Source of the DNA: Bolinopsis microptera
Taxonomy: Eukaryota; Ctenophora; Tentaculata; Lobata; Bolinopsidae
Length of the DNA: 64,000 bases
Assembly: GCF_026151205.1 (NCBI RefSeq)
Contig: NC_087072.1
Coordinates: 6,806,084-6,870,083 of the forward strand
Reading direction: 5' to 3'
Shown: positions 47,590-61,481 of the stretch, piece by piece
Numbering within the stretch: position 1 is the stretch's first letter
How the letters are laid out: every line of letters begins with the position of its first letter
Translations under genes and position numbers: made by a program
The notes under the pieces: generated by a model
What the model was told of the DNA's origin: nothing
The model's database searches: none
What the model saw: the letters and a program-made list of their open reading frames with translations, nothing else

Positions 47590-48120
47590 TTCCTTCCTCC
47601 ATCTCCTGAAGCCCCACGTGGTTACTTACCTACTGTTACTCTCGTGGTGCAAGCATCAAGGGCTCAGTATCGTACAAGTACTGAAGAAGTATTGTTCCGG
47701 AGGGGGGGGGAGAGATCGATCTGTACGGAGCGTGGTGAAAGGGTAGAGTTGCTGCACACCGACTCCAGCGCTTCCCTTCCTTACTTTATCCAATTAGCTC
47801 CATGTCTCTCCACCTCATCCAGTCGTGATGTAGGTATATCCTGATACCACTGAGGGGGCGTTTGTTGGAGCCGGTGTGTTTGCCTTGTGACTGGTATTTG
47901 AGTTGACTTGTGCTGTTGAGGTTTTGGAGCGGTGGTAGTGTCGGATGTGGTGTCTGATTTCTCTCGTTTGTGGCGACGGAGGGAGAAGTTTGGGTTTGTC
48001 GTTGAGACTGGGTGATTGCTGGGATAAGGTTGGGAAGGTAGTTAGATAAGTGACCTTGTGTGATCGATAATATATTGGCGCTCTATTATATATACTGATC
48101 AGTATTTTATAACTGTTACT
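47590..48120 (-). CDS. Gene B large exon, unit 2 copy, frame-broken
   Basis: Aligns with 26899-27472 of unit 1. Conserved minus-strand blocks translate to Ser/Pro/Thr-rich segments such as PSLNDKPKLLPPSPQTREIR, and the ESV-SNSTL region is recognisable. The 3' part (47640-47720) contains a GGGGGGGG run and departs from unit 1. No frame is open throughout. Confidence 0.3.
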
Positions 48121-49577
48121 TTTTTTAGGGTAAATCAGATTGATTTGCATTAATAAACACTCTGAGTTTACAGACAGACTCGTTCTGAGTTTGAAGTTTA
48201 GACACCGACCGAGAGACGGGTTTTTGTATTTCTCAATTTCTGAAGTGACATAAAAACAAAAGATATTTTATTTTTGAGTTGTACACAAGTTACAAACCAA
48301 ACAAAACCGAGCAGACTTATTTAGAGTCATGAACGGTAGTGTAATGGTCACATATTTCACACTAATCATTTTAGTACATAAACTTTAAACCAATCAAAGC
48401 CTGTTAATCCGGGCTTTATTTATATCAACTTATGCAATTATTATCAGACAGTTTAAATTGATCCACTTGTTCTTGGTTGGAATTCTTCTATTGAATGTGC
48501 TTAAAGTTGCCACGCTTACAGTACGATCGTCGTTTCTACCTGTCGACGGTACAACCAAGGGAATGTTTATTTAATATAGATTACAAGGATTTTAACTCAC
48601 ACTAAATGAAAAACGTTTCTTACCACAAATTACAAATCTTTTATTTAACTAAAATTTGTTACAACCGTAAAAGCGCGAGTTCAGTTGAAAACGTTACTCT
48701 CAAGTACGGTCAGCACAAAATAAGCAAATCAATGTACACGGTGCTTAGACCGTCACCTTATAACGAGTAAACCTAATATAGAGTAATTAATAATTAATTA
48801 TCCAGAGCTCTATAATCTCTAAAAGTATTATCGTTATCGAGTGGACGCATGTAAATTCGTTGTTATCGGGTGGTTACAGAAACAGCTAAAAAATTTGTGT
48901 AGAAGTGACTTCCCGAATAGCCGGATAGAACACATCTCAGGACGGCTGAAACTATTCCTCTCTCAGATTCTAAGTTTAGATATTGGATAGTATTAATTAT
49001 GTAAAATGTTCGTTGTGAGTACAACATATGAGTATTATGAAGTTAATAGCGGCATTATTCTCCCGGTTTTTTGGTGCATCTATCAAAATTCCAAGTGATG
49101 TCATATTTCTTGTCTATAATGGTATAATTTAATTTTTAGAACAACTGTGCAAAAGTTAAGAATGGTAAATTCTTTTCTATCTAGATTTTATTGGTATCAT
49201 CCTCTCGCGTACTAAGGACAACTTCAAAAAAATGTTTAGGAATGTAAAATGTTATTACTTATTATATATTATGTAGCGGTTATATTTGTATATTGATTTC
49301 AAATAATGATTATCATCAAATTTTAAGACGTAAGCGCTTAAACACCTTTTTTTGCGGTGAAGTTTGAAACGATCATTTAACTGCTGACCATGCTCATTAA
49401 CTGCCCACCAAATTTTAACTGCATAAGTCACTATTTGTCTGAAATGCATTTAGGTTATTGTTCTGTGGACCTAGTCATCACTGAACAAAATCCCATGGCT
49501 TACTGGAAGGGGAGATGCTATCCATTTTGTTAAACCGAATCTCAGGGAATAAAGCCTCCCCCATTATCAGTCAACTT

Positions 49578-49740
49578 ACCGGACTTTGGTAGTGAGGGGA
49601 GGCGGGGGGTACGTGGAAAGTGACATTAACAACTCCGATATATCCTTTCCGTGAAGTCTTAGCACTCGCAGTGAGTAACTTACTGCCCTGGCTATTGCCG
49701 TTTGAACTTAGGAATCCTAGTCAACTTTGATCATTGCTTC
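49578..49740 (-). CDS. Gene B candidate exon, unit 2 copy, diverged 5' part
   Basis: The donor CCG|GTAAGT is conserved with unit 1 (28906-29013), as are GAGTTGTTA and the Pro-rich CCTCC end. Upstream, the unit 1 ATG-containing sequence is largely replaced by longer DNA that includes GCAGTAAGTTACTCACTGC. The frame is not intact. Confidence 0.25.
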
Positions 49741-51372
49741 TAGAGAGGTCCGTAGACTGACTCATAGTTGGTCTAAAACTTACTTTAGACAGATAATTTA
49801 TAAAATTTACGTTCAATTTCAGTAAGTAGTTGGCTATTGATGAGGAGGCGAGATGATCACTTCTTATATCTAGACTCTTTTTGAAATGTCATATATTACG
49901 AATTGTTACGTCATAAGCTTTGTGCATTTTGGACGAGCACATTTATTGTGCTTAAAAGTGAATGAGTAGCGCGAATTGAAGCCGTTTACTGTACACCATA
50001 TTAAAGCTATATCAATACATGACCCCTCAAATACCCCATACATACCCTAAATGATGAGCTCTGAGCCTCGAAGATTAGTTCATCCTCAGATGCCACATTG
50101 CGCGGCTCATGTGTATGATTGATGGCTTAGCCAACCAAATCCGTTAGAAAGATCACAAGTGAGTGCTCACTGACGCTGGTAACATAGCCGCGATAGATCT
50201 GCTCGCACCGCGAAGAGCATCCATATTCTATAAATCATACGCATTAGTTATATTACAGCACAATCCCCCCCCCTGATCCGTATTACTATGCTCATTCACA
50301 TGTGTGTATAGAGTAATGCTAAGGTAGATAAAACGCTCTGTTAAATTTCTAGTATTATACTGTGATATGCTCCTACTTGAGCATTTCAGATCATGATGCC
50401 GTGCCGGAGGTGACGGTCTATGAGTGCTCTAAGATGCATCACCCCCCTCTTGAATGTATTTTATACTATAAATCTAAGCAATAACAAATCTGTTACCATT
50501 TATCTATCTGTATTTAGATATGAGTTCTACAAGTATTGAATTCATAGATGTCGGCCTTTTTTGTAATTTAATACAAGTAACAATTTTTGTAACTGATTTG
50601 AATATCTGCCTCAATGCAGAGGTTGAAACTCTGTATTGAGTTAATCTGCATGATTCTTGTGTATTTACTGTGGCTAAATGTAATATCTTATTATTATTCT
50701 AATTCTAATTCTAACTTGAACTATTCGAACTGTGAGCTTCTAATTATTTTTAGTAATATATTACAGTAGTGTAGCACACTAGGTGTTACCTGGCTGCTCG
50801 ACTATTAGTGGTAGGTAGGTTTTCTAATAAAAGACGTTAATTATGGAGTTTTGCGGAAATGATGTATCTTAAAATCTTATCTAAGAAATGGTAATCCACA
50901 GAATGAATCTCAAAAAACTATATCGTGATCGTGAATCTAAAACTTGTGAGGAAATGGTCATGTGACATGAAAGTTGGTATGGGTTGTGTGCAGACTTAAT
51001 GGTGACAAACTCTTTTCAAACAGGTGAACTAGAGCGGTTTTAAATGAGAAATGGGGTTGGTTGGTCACGTGATGCATGGAACTAGGTCTAAATGGTGGAC
51101 TAATTAATGGATGTGAAGACTTATTGGTTGTAAGTGCAAATGCGTCTACAAAAACATTAATGAAAGGTATGAAACTAATTGCTGGAAATGTTGATATTAT
51201 ACGATTTTAAGTGTGAAACTGTTATTCTATAATGACAAGTTTGAGTCAAATTTTAGAAACAAATATTATAAAGTGGCTTTCTCCTACATCCACAAGTAAA
51301 ACATGGCCAGCTTGCACATCTGTCGTAGTTATCTCAATAAAATAGTGGTTCGTATTTCATATCTCATTTTAC

Positions 51373-51516
51373 CAGGGACAAAAGGAAATCGCGGCAGTAC
51401 GGAATCGCGATTTTCCATTATTTGCGACAAATTTTATGTATTGTTTAATGTTTGTCTGGTTAAAAATCGCGGTATCGCGATTTTTGGCAAAAATAATCGC
51501 GAGATCTTTTGTCCTG
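51373..51516. mobile_element. hAT-like MITE, unit 2
   Basis: Termini CAGGGACAAAAGGAAATCGC and GCGAGATCTTTTGTCCTG; 144 bp; same position in the unit as 30429-30578. Confidence 0.65.
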
Positions 51517-52344
51517 AATTACCTGGGTAAGGGAACTGAGGTACAGTTCAAAAATCACAGTATCTTCTTTTCCTTGTCTAGCTTCTCAGAGGATGTTTAT
51601 AACTTAGTCCGAACTTACCTTAATGGGCAATTAAGATAATAATTAGAAGATTACGTCTCATCATAGTTGTTCAATCTGCGGAAGAAGATATATATTATAT
51701 ATAATATATATATATTTATCATTACATACCTATTATATGTATACTGTATTAATGGATTAAATTTGTATTTATAGTAAGATTACTGAAATATTATCTAGGT
51801 TTTGTCATAAAACAATACAATCAGTAGATTTTTAAATTCATTAATTTTTTCAACATTATGAGTATAAAATGCTGTAACGTTGATTCATGTTAATGTGTTA
51901 TTTGTTAATCACTGCACTGGTACGATTAAGAGTTTTACAGGGGTGGTTGCTGGAATCGTGTTCCAAATTTTGACATGGGCTCCTCAAAATCTAACAATGA
52001 GGCATAACAGTTTTTTTTTGTTTCAAATCGTGTAGACTAATTATTACATTTTAAAATACCTGTTTGTTTTACCATTACATGTCAATTATATGTTTTACTT
52101 TCAAGTAGTTTTCACAAGTTCTTTGTCTGCCTCACGCACTTGTCGCACGTTTCCCACTCACTAAGGGTACATTTCACAGATCAGTCTATGCTAATAAAAT
52201 TGGAGCCGTTATTTCAAGCGCATACACCATTAATATTCTTCAATCTTGATTTCAACGCTTTCCATCTTTATATGAGATTTATAGTGTATATTTTTCCTAA
52301 AGTTATTTAAACACGTTATTAGTCAATATTAGTAACTATTGTAA

Positions 52345-52950
52345 TTAGTATTTAGGATTAATAGTACTTGATAATATCCCCAAGCCCCTGGCAACACTCC
52401 ATACCAGCCTGCCCAGTATCTCCGCGGTGGTTGCCAGTGTGGCAGACCTACAACGAATACTTGTCTCTGTAACACCATCACTGGTTGCTGGGAATCGGGA
52501 CGGCACCGGAGCTAACGTCCTTCGTGGATCAGGACCGTTCACCACTCTTCTTGAGCCATCTCGGACAGGAGCAATCTGGGATTTTATACTGTTTAATATA
52601 GTTTACCGTGGAATGTTTAAACAAGTTTTTAACATTTTGATACAAAATTCTAGAAAAAACGAGGAAGTGGCAAGGTAGAAAAATGGAAAGTTCTATTTCT
52701 ATCATCTTACCACGCTTTGTAAGTGGTAGGTATGTTGAAGATAGTCTGGGATAATGACCACAAAACTCTCCTCTGGTTGCTGAGCATTCGACTGTTGATA
52801 ATCCTTCAGAAGAGCCGCTTACACTGCGCTTCTACTCTGTCGATCTTGGATCAACAATGCGTTGTGTGTTATTGGATCTCGCGTGTACTGATCACAAGCA
52901 GGGTTATTTTTCAAACTCTCGTCACTTCCCTACATTGCTTTACTTGCAGC
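52345..52950 (-). CDS. Candidate exons, unit 2 copies of 31418-31965
   Basis: The 52345-52580 part has a long open frame (PDPRRTLAPVPSRFPATS; RCRSATLATTAEILGRLVWS). The 52700-52950 part aligns with the YPGYGDPITS exon of unit 1 but lacks some of it and is shifted; it keeps the AATGCTCAGCAACCAG and GGTCATTATCCCAGAC blocks. Identity between units is lower here than in intergenic DNA nearby, which is odd for a coding region. Confidence 0.3.
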
Positions 52951-53105
52951 ATAGGGCTGTAATTATCCTGTCTATAGAATCCTACAATTTTTGACACATT
53001 TCTTTGAGAATAGACAATTTTATGTGAAAAGACAATTTTATTTATTTATCGCTAATTTATTACACAATAATCCAATAAATATACATCCGAATGAATTATC
53101 ATCTA

Positions 53106-54040
53106 AATGGTTGCGCTAGTGTTATAATCCCTCTAGATGTTAGGACTAAATAATTAAACAGAGCGTGCTTATCATATAGCTCTTGTCGTCAAATATGCTG
53201 ATTCTTCTTTTTAATTTCTCATACCAAACCCTCACCATCTCCATTATCTATATGGCCTCTTGAGTATCCGAGTAATCAGATGTCATTAAACTTCAACAAC
53301 CATGTTCTAGAGACCGTTAAAAAGCTCTTCCTCATAGCCAAATCTGTCAAGAATACACAATTTATTTTAGTATGAACATTATAAGCATGACTAAAATATA
53401 TTTTTTATATATATAACTAGCCACGAACTTTAGATCAGATATCAAAAATGCAGATTCTTTCTGTGTTCGGTGTATTTAATCTGTCTTCTTAGATGTATAA
53501 CCGAGTATGTTCACTTCATTTGGCGGCCAAATACATTAGATAATAACGGATAGTTGTTGGTGGGAACTGCTACAGGGGCAAGGAACCATGGAGAACATCA
53601 CAAGACCTTATGCTCTCTTATGTGCTGCGAGAGAAGACATCAAGCATCGTTTGTATACTATGGCAACGTTGCTTTCAGAATATTTGAGAATATCTGGTGA
53701 AGAAAACAAAAATATCACTTAGTCAATATCGCTAGAATCATACATAGCTCAATCGTTTCATCATCTTGTATAATTGCAACTCCTGGGCTGCACCTGCAGC
53801 TACTTCTCATGTACCATTGATTTGTAACTCACAAGTGAACACCTACACACCATTCTCATCATCATATGACTACCAGATTCATCACCAACTCTGACCTGTA
53901 CAAAAATGTGACACCACTCCCCTACTGATGTGTTAATCGCATTTCGATGGTGTATGCTTGCTTGGACAAATCCTTGAGGATTGGAAGACGTCCAGCCTAT
54001 TTTTCAATCTTATTTGCTATTAATCCTGAGACTGAGTAAT
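53106..54040 (-). CDS. Gene A, unit 2 copy, frame-broken
   Basis: The last exon (53106-53343) has the same TTCTTGACAG acceptor and starts FGYEEEL before indels. The GDESGSH exon at about 53826-53895 and its TTTTTGTACAG acceptor are kept. The first exon is recognisable but has no clear ATG. It is either a decayed duplicate or the same gene with read errors. Confidence 0.35.
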
Positions 54041-54059
54041 TTAAAGGGGAGGCTTGTAA

Positions 54060-54361
54060 CCTTGTCTAAATTTATTTGATTAGATTATGACTAAAACGAA
54101 AGAAATTGTTATATTCTTACGTTCAAATTTCAGATTTTGGAGATTTGAGAGCCATTGTATTGGCTCTTGATAGAGGTTACATGGAAGTTTTTTTGAGAAA
54201 AAATTTAGTTTTATATTTTGAGGACCTTTTATTTTTTGGGACAAGTTACCATTAATGTTTTAGAATTGGCTGTTTTCTGATATTTTGAACTTGGAATTGG
54301 TTTTATATTAATAAATTTTTAAAGTTTCAAAGCATACTCTCTACCAAAACACACACTAGTC
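54060..54361. other. Spacer between tandem units 2 and 3
   Basis: T/G-rich plus strand with no ORF above 60 codons. Not homologous to 33090-33510 in direct orientation. Confidence 0.5.
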
Positions 54362-55856
54362 AAACAAAATTTTTAGTGAAACATATTTTAATATTTTAAC
54401 CTTTATTTTTATAAATCATATATTATAATAATTTATAAGACTACTGTTTTCGAAAGTTTAAATTGTAATATATCCACATTTTATTTTAAATTCAATTTTA
54501 TGTATAAATCAATAACTGGCCGCCTATGCCGCGCTTTCTTCAAGAAAACACAATTCAAAGAAAAACAACAATATTATTTAGTATCAGTTAAAGCTGACAA
54601 AAACATATTTTTATTAATATTAATTGTGCAAACTTTTTAGACCATATATCGTAGGGGACTTGGAGTAGCAAGAGAGTGACCAGAAAGTATATGTATACTT
54701 TTACCAAACATACGTCGAAATGAATCCAGGGTGATACAGGATCTGAGGTGCAGTCCCCATATAGTTTACGCACCCATCCCTTGCCTCATGAATTCGTGGT
54801 TGGATTAGACAATTATGCAAAATTGGTCCGTTTATACTCCAAGTAACTTTGTTATAGAAAGTTGTATTATTTATGTCTGGAGTATGCTTCATTCAATAAA
54901 TAAACAATATCCAATCTATTCAATATAATATCATTATCAGACCTAACTTTCTCATAATATATTAATTATCAAATATCAATTATTAAATTCACTCTGATTA
55001 TAAAGTTATAAATTTGGATATCTAATATTATGTATTACATCTAATGTGTTAAAAAAGCCCCAATTGATCTGTGATATTTTCAGTGGTAGTACAATAATGA
55101 TAGCATTAGTTTAAATTATGTGCCGATGCCAATTAGTAATAAATTACTGGAACTTAAAATTGTTGGAGTCAAGTTTCTTTCAAGGTCAGCAGCCTGTGAT
55201 TGTATTTAATAGTGCTTTCGTTCTCAATTTTATCAGGTTAATGATGTGTCTAGACAATGGCTGAAGTTAAAATTTTTTTATGAACTGTGTTCCAAAGCTT
55301 GGCTGCATTAAACAAAAGGTATATTTAATTTATTTAGAGATTAAAACGTTTAGACTCGTTGCACGGTTTGAAATGTTGATCGCCTCTTGAATACTGGATT
55401 AACTTGTTTTTAGGTATACGAAATGACAAAGTAAATTTAAAAATATCCGTGCTTTTTAAAATAAAATTATAATTTATACCTAAATCTTGTAGCGCGATGC
55501 ACTACTGGCCCGCGCCGCGCATCTGCTCGCGGAAACCATACAGTGCAGATCTGATCGGCGGAGATTGACATCGTGAATCATAACCTTAATCAAAGGCCAG
55601 TAACCAGCTTGTAAAATTTATTATTAGATCATAGTATTTTATCGGTCAGTTCTAAATTTTTACTCAATGCCTATTTCATTAATTGTTTAATTAATTATAA
55701 ACATTGAACAAGCGTACTCCAGCCCCTTACACGAGCATACTCACTTCTGTGGCCGGCGCGAGAGCTGCGAGCAATGAAATGACATCGTCATACTCAATTA
55801 ATTCTTATGTGTTTTTTATTTGACATTCGCTGTAACCCCTTTTGGAGCGCGCCGGC

Positions 55857-55874
55857 GGGCACGCTCGCGTGCAC
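55857..55874. repeat. Short hairpin, unit 3
   Basis: GGGCACGCTCGCGTGCAC, a slightly degraded form of the hairpin at 14560-14579. Confidence 0.5.
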
Positions 55875-56738
55875 GGAGGTTTTACAACGGTAGCAGTTAT
55901 CTATTTGCGGCTCGCGGCCCACACGCGTATTATTTTATACTTTTTGCTTTCTAATTATACATACGTGTAATGTGTAAGTCTATGTGTAGGTATGTTGCGC
56001 CATCGGACAGGAGCGCGCGTGCCGACGTGTAGGATGGTTTTTTTCGCTAATTTCGGGCAGTGTACAATTTTCTTCAAACAAATAGATATTGAGTATTTTC
56101 CCGACCTCGATGGCACTACCAAAATTGGTAAGCGTACTCATAGACTTACAAGGTAAAGGTGTCCAAATATTTAAAGCATATCCAACCATCAGACATTATG
56201 TTCAGCTAAAAAGCAGCGTATTTTTGCCCATACCATTTTGATCACGTGTGTATCAACTTCCGATATCCACCAAATTTTTTTGGACAGTTGTGAAAGCATT
56301 TTGGAATGTCGTCGCTCGATTTTTCAGAATGTTCCCTTCAGGAACTGAAGATGTATCCAAAATAATACGACAAAAATCAACAGACGCAACGATTTGGTCA
56401 AATTGTGTCATTATTAACGCGACTTTTACAGCTACTTTTGCTCCAAAACCAAAAGCCGCGCACCAGCAATTTGGCCACAAGGTGAAGCTCATAATCATTC
56501 CAAAAGGTTTGGACAAATTTGGTACTGTGATAATTCTCACTGTCTCTAGAAAACAATGGTACAAAATTTTTAGAATCCGAGCAAGTTTAATTTGTATCGT
56601 GCACAACCTACTAAGTGTTCAGGTTTTGTGTAAATGAATTCAATTGTGGACTAGTGTGACTAGATGTTACTCGTCTTATATTTCTTCGATGTAGCGCGCG
56701 CCGCTTTCTTCCGAAATGGCCGTAGTATTTTTTAACAC

Positions 56739-58122
56739 TGTTAGATTGGGTATATGATTGAGGGTGAACAAGGTTTGCAATATCTCTCACACGCCTGTAT
56801 TATGGAATTTATAGAATAGTTTTCGTTTTTACTGAATGGGACTGGTAGTCGATCTAGACTGGTAGTCAGATAAGTTTTGAAGTCTTTATCAATAGGGTTG
56901 CAATGTCCCACGGCGCGTGAAGCTGTAGTTAGTATTTATGTCTTCGTAAAATTAGTGTTATTTTAGAGTTGTGAAGTTACCGGTGGGAAATGCACGATGG
57001 CTTAAAGATTGTTATAAGTTTCAATTTTATTTGTGCTTATAGTAAAAGAATACTTACAATTTTTCAAACAGCATTATTTTTGATTATTGTGTTGACAAAC
57101 TAGACGAGGTGTTACAAGAGTGCCCTGAGAATCCAGCTTCAGCCTTCAATCCCAAAGACCTGTAACAGCACGCTACAAAAAGGGAAGACTCGCTTCCTCG
57201 CCTTCCGCCTTTTCGAACTTCTGCATTCACTCCTGTTCCTATCATGGCCCGGGGTCTTGCGTGCTGTATCCGTTTCTCTCTCCTCATGTTACTCATTTTA
57301 TTATATAGTTTCCTCGCACTACTAGTAATTCCTGTTCCCGATAGATCCTTCCAGATTTAGGCTATGGTGTTCCTTTCCTGAGGCAATATGTCGGTGATAC
57401 CCACACCTCTTGATCTGCCTGTCCTCATCCTAAGCTCCACAGTCCATTTGATTTTTGCCTTCCCCCCTCTTCATCGAGATCGTTCGTCACTATGTTAGAT
57501 CCTCGAGATGGACCACATGCAAGATGGTTAGTTCTAGTTGACTTTCCCACTATATGAATATGGACAGATCGCCACTTTATTTTCTTATTCCTTGAGAGAG
57601 AAGAATCCGAAACAGCGACATTCGTGAATCATCCTATTTAATCGCTTCAACCATCGCCACTTTCGCTACTACCTTCATTATGGGGTAATGGACTTCAAGT
57701 GACTTTTATGAGATATGAAGAGATAAATTAATATTTTAGTCCTTTTTATACCCTATTTATTTTACAACCTTTATTAACTTGTTTTAATTGGGTTACTTCT
57801 TCCAAGATATAAAATTCACATTAAAATTCTGAAGTCCATATACAATAGAAATTACTTGTCCAAAAATGTATCTGTACTATGGAGTTTGGGCGCTGGGGAC
57901 TACTTCCCGAGAGAGTCTCAAACGGAAGACTTCATAACTATGGAACTTGAATTTCCATTACTCTAGTTAAAGGAGCCCATTTTACGTAGTTAATTTAATA
58001 CATCACAAAGTAACTGAAATATATTAAATAAATAATCTCAGGTAGTCATGGAAATTTGGGCTATTAAATAGGCCGTTCGTTAAGTAAGTTGTCGTGACTG
58101 AAACCCGAAATAGCGCTTAACG
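56739..58122 (+). repeat. 5' LTR, unit 3
   Basis: About 1.38 kb; tip CGAAATAGCGCTTAACG, the upstream variant. Confidence 0.8.
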
Positions 58123-58770
58123 ATGTAGCCCTAATGCGGCTCTCTCTGTACAAAATTTTGTTAGCAAAAATTTCAAAAAATGGAAGAGACACCAATTCCT
58201 TAGTTGCTTGTTTTTATGTGCAACCGTAGTGGCAATTTATTTATTTTCATTGATATTAGTTGTCTGCCGCACATACGCCATAAATGATGAGTCACAACAG
58301 AGAAGTAGGTAGAATGAGATAGTTAAAAAGTGATGTAATTATAATGGAAGTAAAGAGAAGATGATGGTAAAGGAAGAGTGATTTATTATAGGAATTTTCG
58401 GCCGTCTATAATTTAGATTAAAGATAGGAATGATGCGAGAGAGTGGATGATGTTTACGAGATAATGAGATTATTGTTTTATGAGGATTTTGAAATGTGAG
58501 TCAAAGTATATTATGGGGAGGATATTTTCAAACTGCAGTATAAATTATTAGCAGGCTAAGGGATACGGGGTCAGAAGATGTGTGATGGTTTATTGGGAGG
58601 AGGTGCCATTATAACTGGTTGTTGACAAGGTGTTAGGTTTTAATTAGTTTAGTGAGAGGGCTTCTTATCTGTTATGTGAGTGTGTTGTGTTACCTCCCAA
58701 AGAGCTCTTGGTGGTTAGAAGACACTTCAGATTCAGTACGACCCTTCGAACTTGAAATAAGATTGGCAAC

Positions 58771-59020
58771 ATGATTAGCGTAATGGGTATGCGGGTCGTG
58801 AAGATGTGAAAAAAATGATATGATACAGAGGGGAGTTTGATAATGGTTGTTTGTGTTTAATAATAAAGGATTTAGCGTAAGAGGTATGCGGACGTTGAAG
58901 AAGAGTAAGTATATTTGAATTATGTTTAATGATTCAGAGGGAGATTTGATAAAGGGTTTGTTGTTTAAAAAACTAAAAGATGATTTAGTGCCAATAGGGT
59001 ATGCGGACGTGAAGTAGAAG
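58771..59020 (+). repeat. Minisatellite, ~100-bp period, unit 3
   Basis: Copies start near 58771, 58868 and 58981; same motif as in units 1 and 2. Confidence 0.8.
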
Positions 59021-61481
59021 GGAGAATTTTAAATAAGTAGTTACGTAGTGAAGTGATCTTGATATAGATAGTGATGTTGTTTAAAGGGTTGCATGTGGAA
59101 TCAGTGCTGGGAAAATAAGGGATTGGGATGAGGGGTTGAGTCCTTATAATCCCAGTCCTTAAAAGGGGGAGCGGATCCGCTACGGATCCGGGGGACACGT
59201 TTAAACATTTCTTAAGTGCTGAGAGGAAACTGGAAGGTTCACCGTTCTAACGAATGTGTGATTAACTCTCTGCCTTGGTACCTCTAGTCGGGCGTGTTTC
59301 GGGGCTACCTGGTGTTCTGTACTGGAGCTTGTCTCCACCAGGACTGAGTTTACGTCCCCTGGCTATAGTGGAACACGGTGGTCGTGGTCGGACAGTCCAA
59401 CTAGCTAGTATATTATCTTTTTGAACCACAAAGGTGGAAAATTACCAGGAATGGGTAGTAGTAAATAAAACATTGGAAGATAAGATCTATGTGAACAGGG
59501 CAAGCAAGAGAAAAACGGTCAAAGTTCTGAGTTGGTCAGCTAATGGTCCTCTCATGGATAAGACGTGGTGGTGGTACCTGGCGTCGCCAATCCCACTTTT
59601 ACTGGTCATCACCATCGCTACCAGACTGGGTCCATTGCGGTAGGTTCACATTATGCGTAATCATCCTTTTTATGTAAAAGGTTGCGTGATCTGCTTCAAT
59701 GTACAGGCGGGCTATTAAGCTAAAAAGCGAATGGTCTTTATGATCGTCAGTTAGTAGCGAATGTAGCTGTTTGTGATAGAGGGGATTAAATCAGTTGACT
59801 CGGGACAGCAATGGTCAGTCTTTAAACTGCGGAAATGGGGTCAGCTCAGACTGCGTCCTGGTTTCACATAATGATTAAGTAAGAATAAATAAGTAAGTAA
59901 GGGTGCATAAAATGAAAAGTTATGATTGAGTTGAAGAAGTTGAAATGTGATCAGGTGTCGTAGACTGATGAGTGACAAATTTTGTTTTGAAGTTGGAGTA
60001 ATTTACGTTGTGAATTATGGATGGTGGCTGCACATTAATTACTGCATTAGGCATTTATAAGATTATGAAGAAAAAATATGTAGTATACTTAGATTATTTT
60101 TTTACTCCGCAGAATACGAAAAAGTTACGAAAACTTAGTGAGAAGAATTACAAGGTCAGATGTTGTAGCGATATTAATAAATAGAACATTGCCCTTTGTA
60201 GCAGCAAATCCTTTTGCACTGTGTAGAATTGTTTATGCTGTGTGAAGTAGTACCGTCGGCTGATCGATGTATAGCGCCTTAGTAGTATTCATATTTAAAA
60301 AAAGTCAAGTAGTTTAGAAAGAGTTGTAGTACTATATTCGAATTAAGAAGTATGTACTTATTGATTATGTTTAATTGCGTGAATTAAATGATATACGGCT
60401 GAGCGGAAGTAATAGCACAATGTAGAGTTTGTATTTTAATTTTTTTTGAAAAGTTTATTTGACGTGCTTTGTGAGAATATGTGCTATAGAAATTTTATTC
60501 GATCATAACTGTAATTGTAGATTATTCAATAGTATGGTTTATTGTATAAAAAAGGATAATAGTAGAGTAAAAAAAATAATTAATAATACTAATAAAGATA
60601 AGTAAGTAAGAAGCATAAAAAGTATAGATTGGTCGAAATTTTATTTGAATTATTTCTTAAGTTATGAAGTATACCACTATGTGAGTGAGTTAAACAGTGC
60701 CCCCGAGACCTCTATTTCTATAAAGATCCGATATTATAATAACTAAAACGATAAGTAACATTAACACTATATATTGATAACAGGCTTAAAATTATAAATT
60801 TTGTTTGAAACGTGTAATGTGACACGGTGGGTCTCTCTTGGAGGGAGTACAGACTTTTAAATTGTTGTGCTGTTTTACGCTGAAAGTTAGAGTTATGTGA
60901 AAAAACCTTGAGGAGAGTCACTTTATAAATTTTAATTTAAGTTGCCTATTAGCTGTTTTGTATGGGAATTGATCCGATAAATGTATTTGATTAATATTAA
61001 TTATTATTAAACAATTTAAAAATTATTAGAAATTTAATACAAACGAGAATGTATTTTATAATTGTATCGAGTTGGAAGTATTTTAAAGAGGACATTACAT
61101 GTAGGTACACTTATCGATGACTATATAGTATAGGATGTGTACTTCCTCCACCCTGAACATCTTATTCCGCACTGTTCTCTCTAAACTCAGTAACCAGGTA
61201 ATAGGCACTAAATTACAACAACTTTACTTTTATAATATTTAATATTTGGTAATACAAATGTTAGTTTGTACGATTATATTTAATTTTGTTGTTGTGCGCG
61301 AGAAATTCGATAGGTCTTTAATTATCGATTTTTTACCATAAGAAAGGCATACTTATTACTAATAGTTCTTTTGGAAATTTTTTAAAAGAAAAAGAAGAAG
61401 GTTTGTAGATTTTTTATCATTTTCTTTAAAGTATAGATAGTTTTGCTTTGACGTGGTCGTCATTTATTTTGATAGGGGAGA

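Larger units (their letters stand above)
33511..54059 (+). repeat. Tandem unit 2 (about 20.5 kb)
   Basis: Collinear with unit 1 from 13068 to 33089. It has local blocks that do not match unit 1, at about 46250-46330, 46918-46990 (poly-C), 49610-49740 and 50270-50450. The rest differs mainly by small indels. Confidence 0.9.

Noticed and set aside
59434..59643. 69-codon ORF in the retroelement interior
   Set aside because: Only open in unit 3; no gag-like zinc knuckle or other motif.
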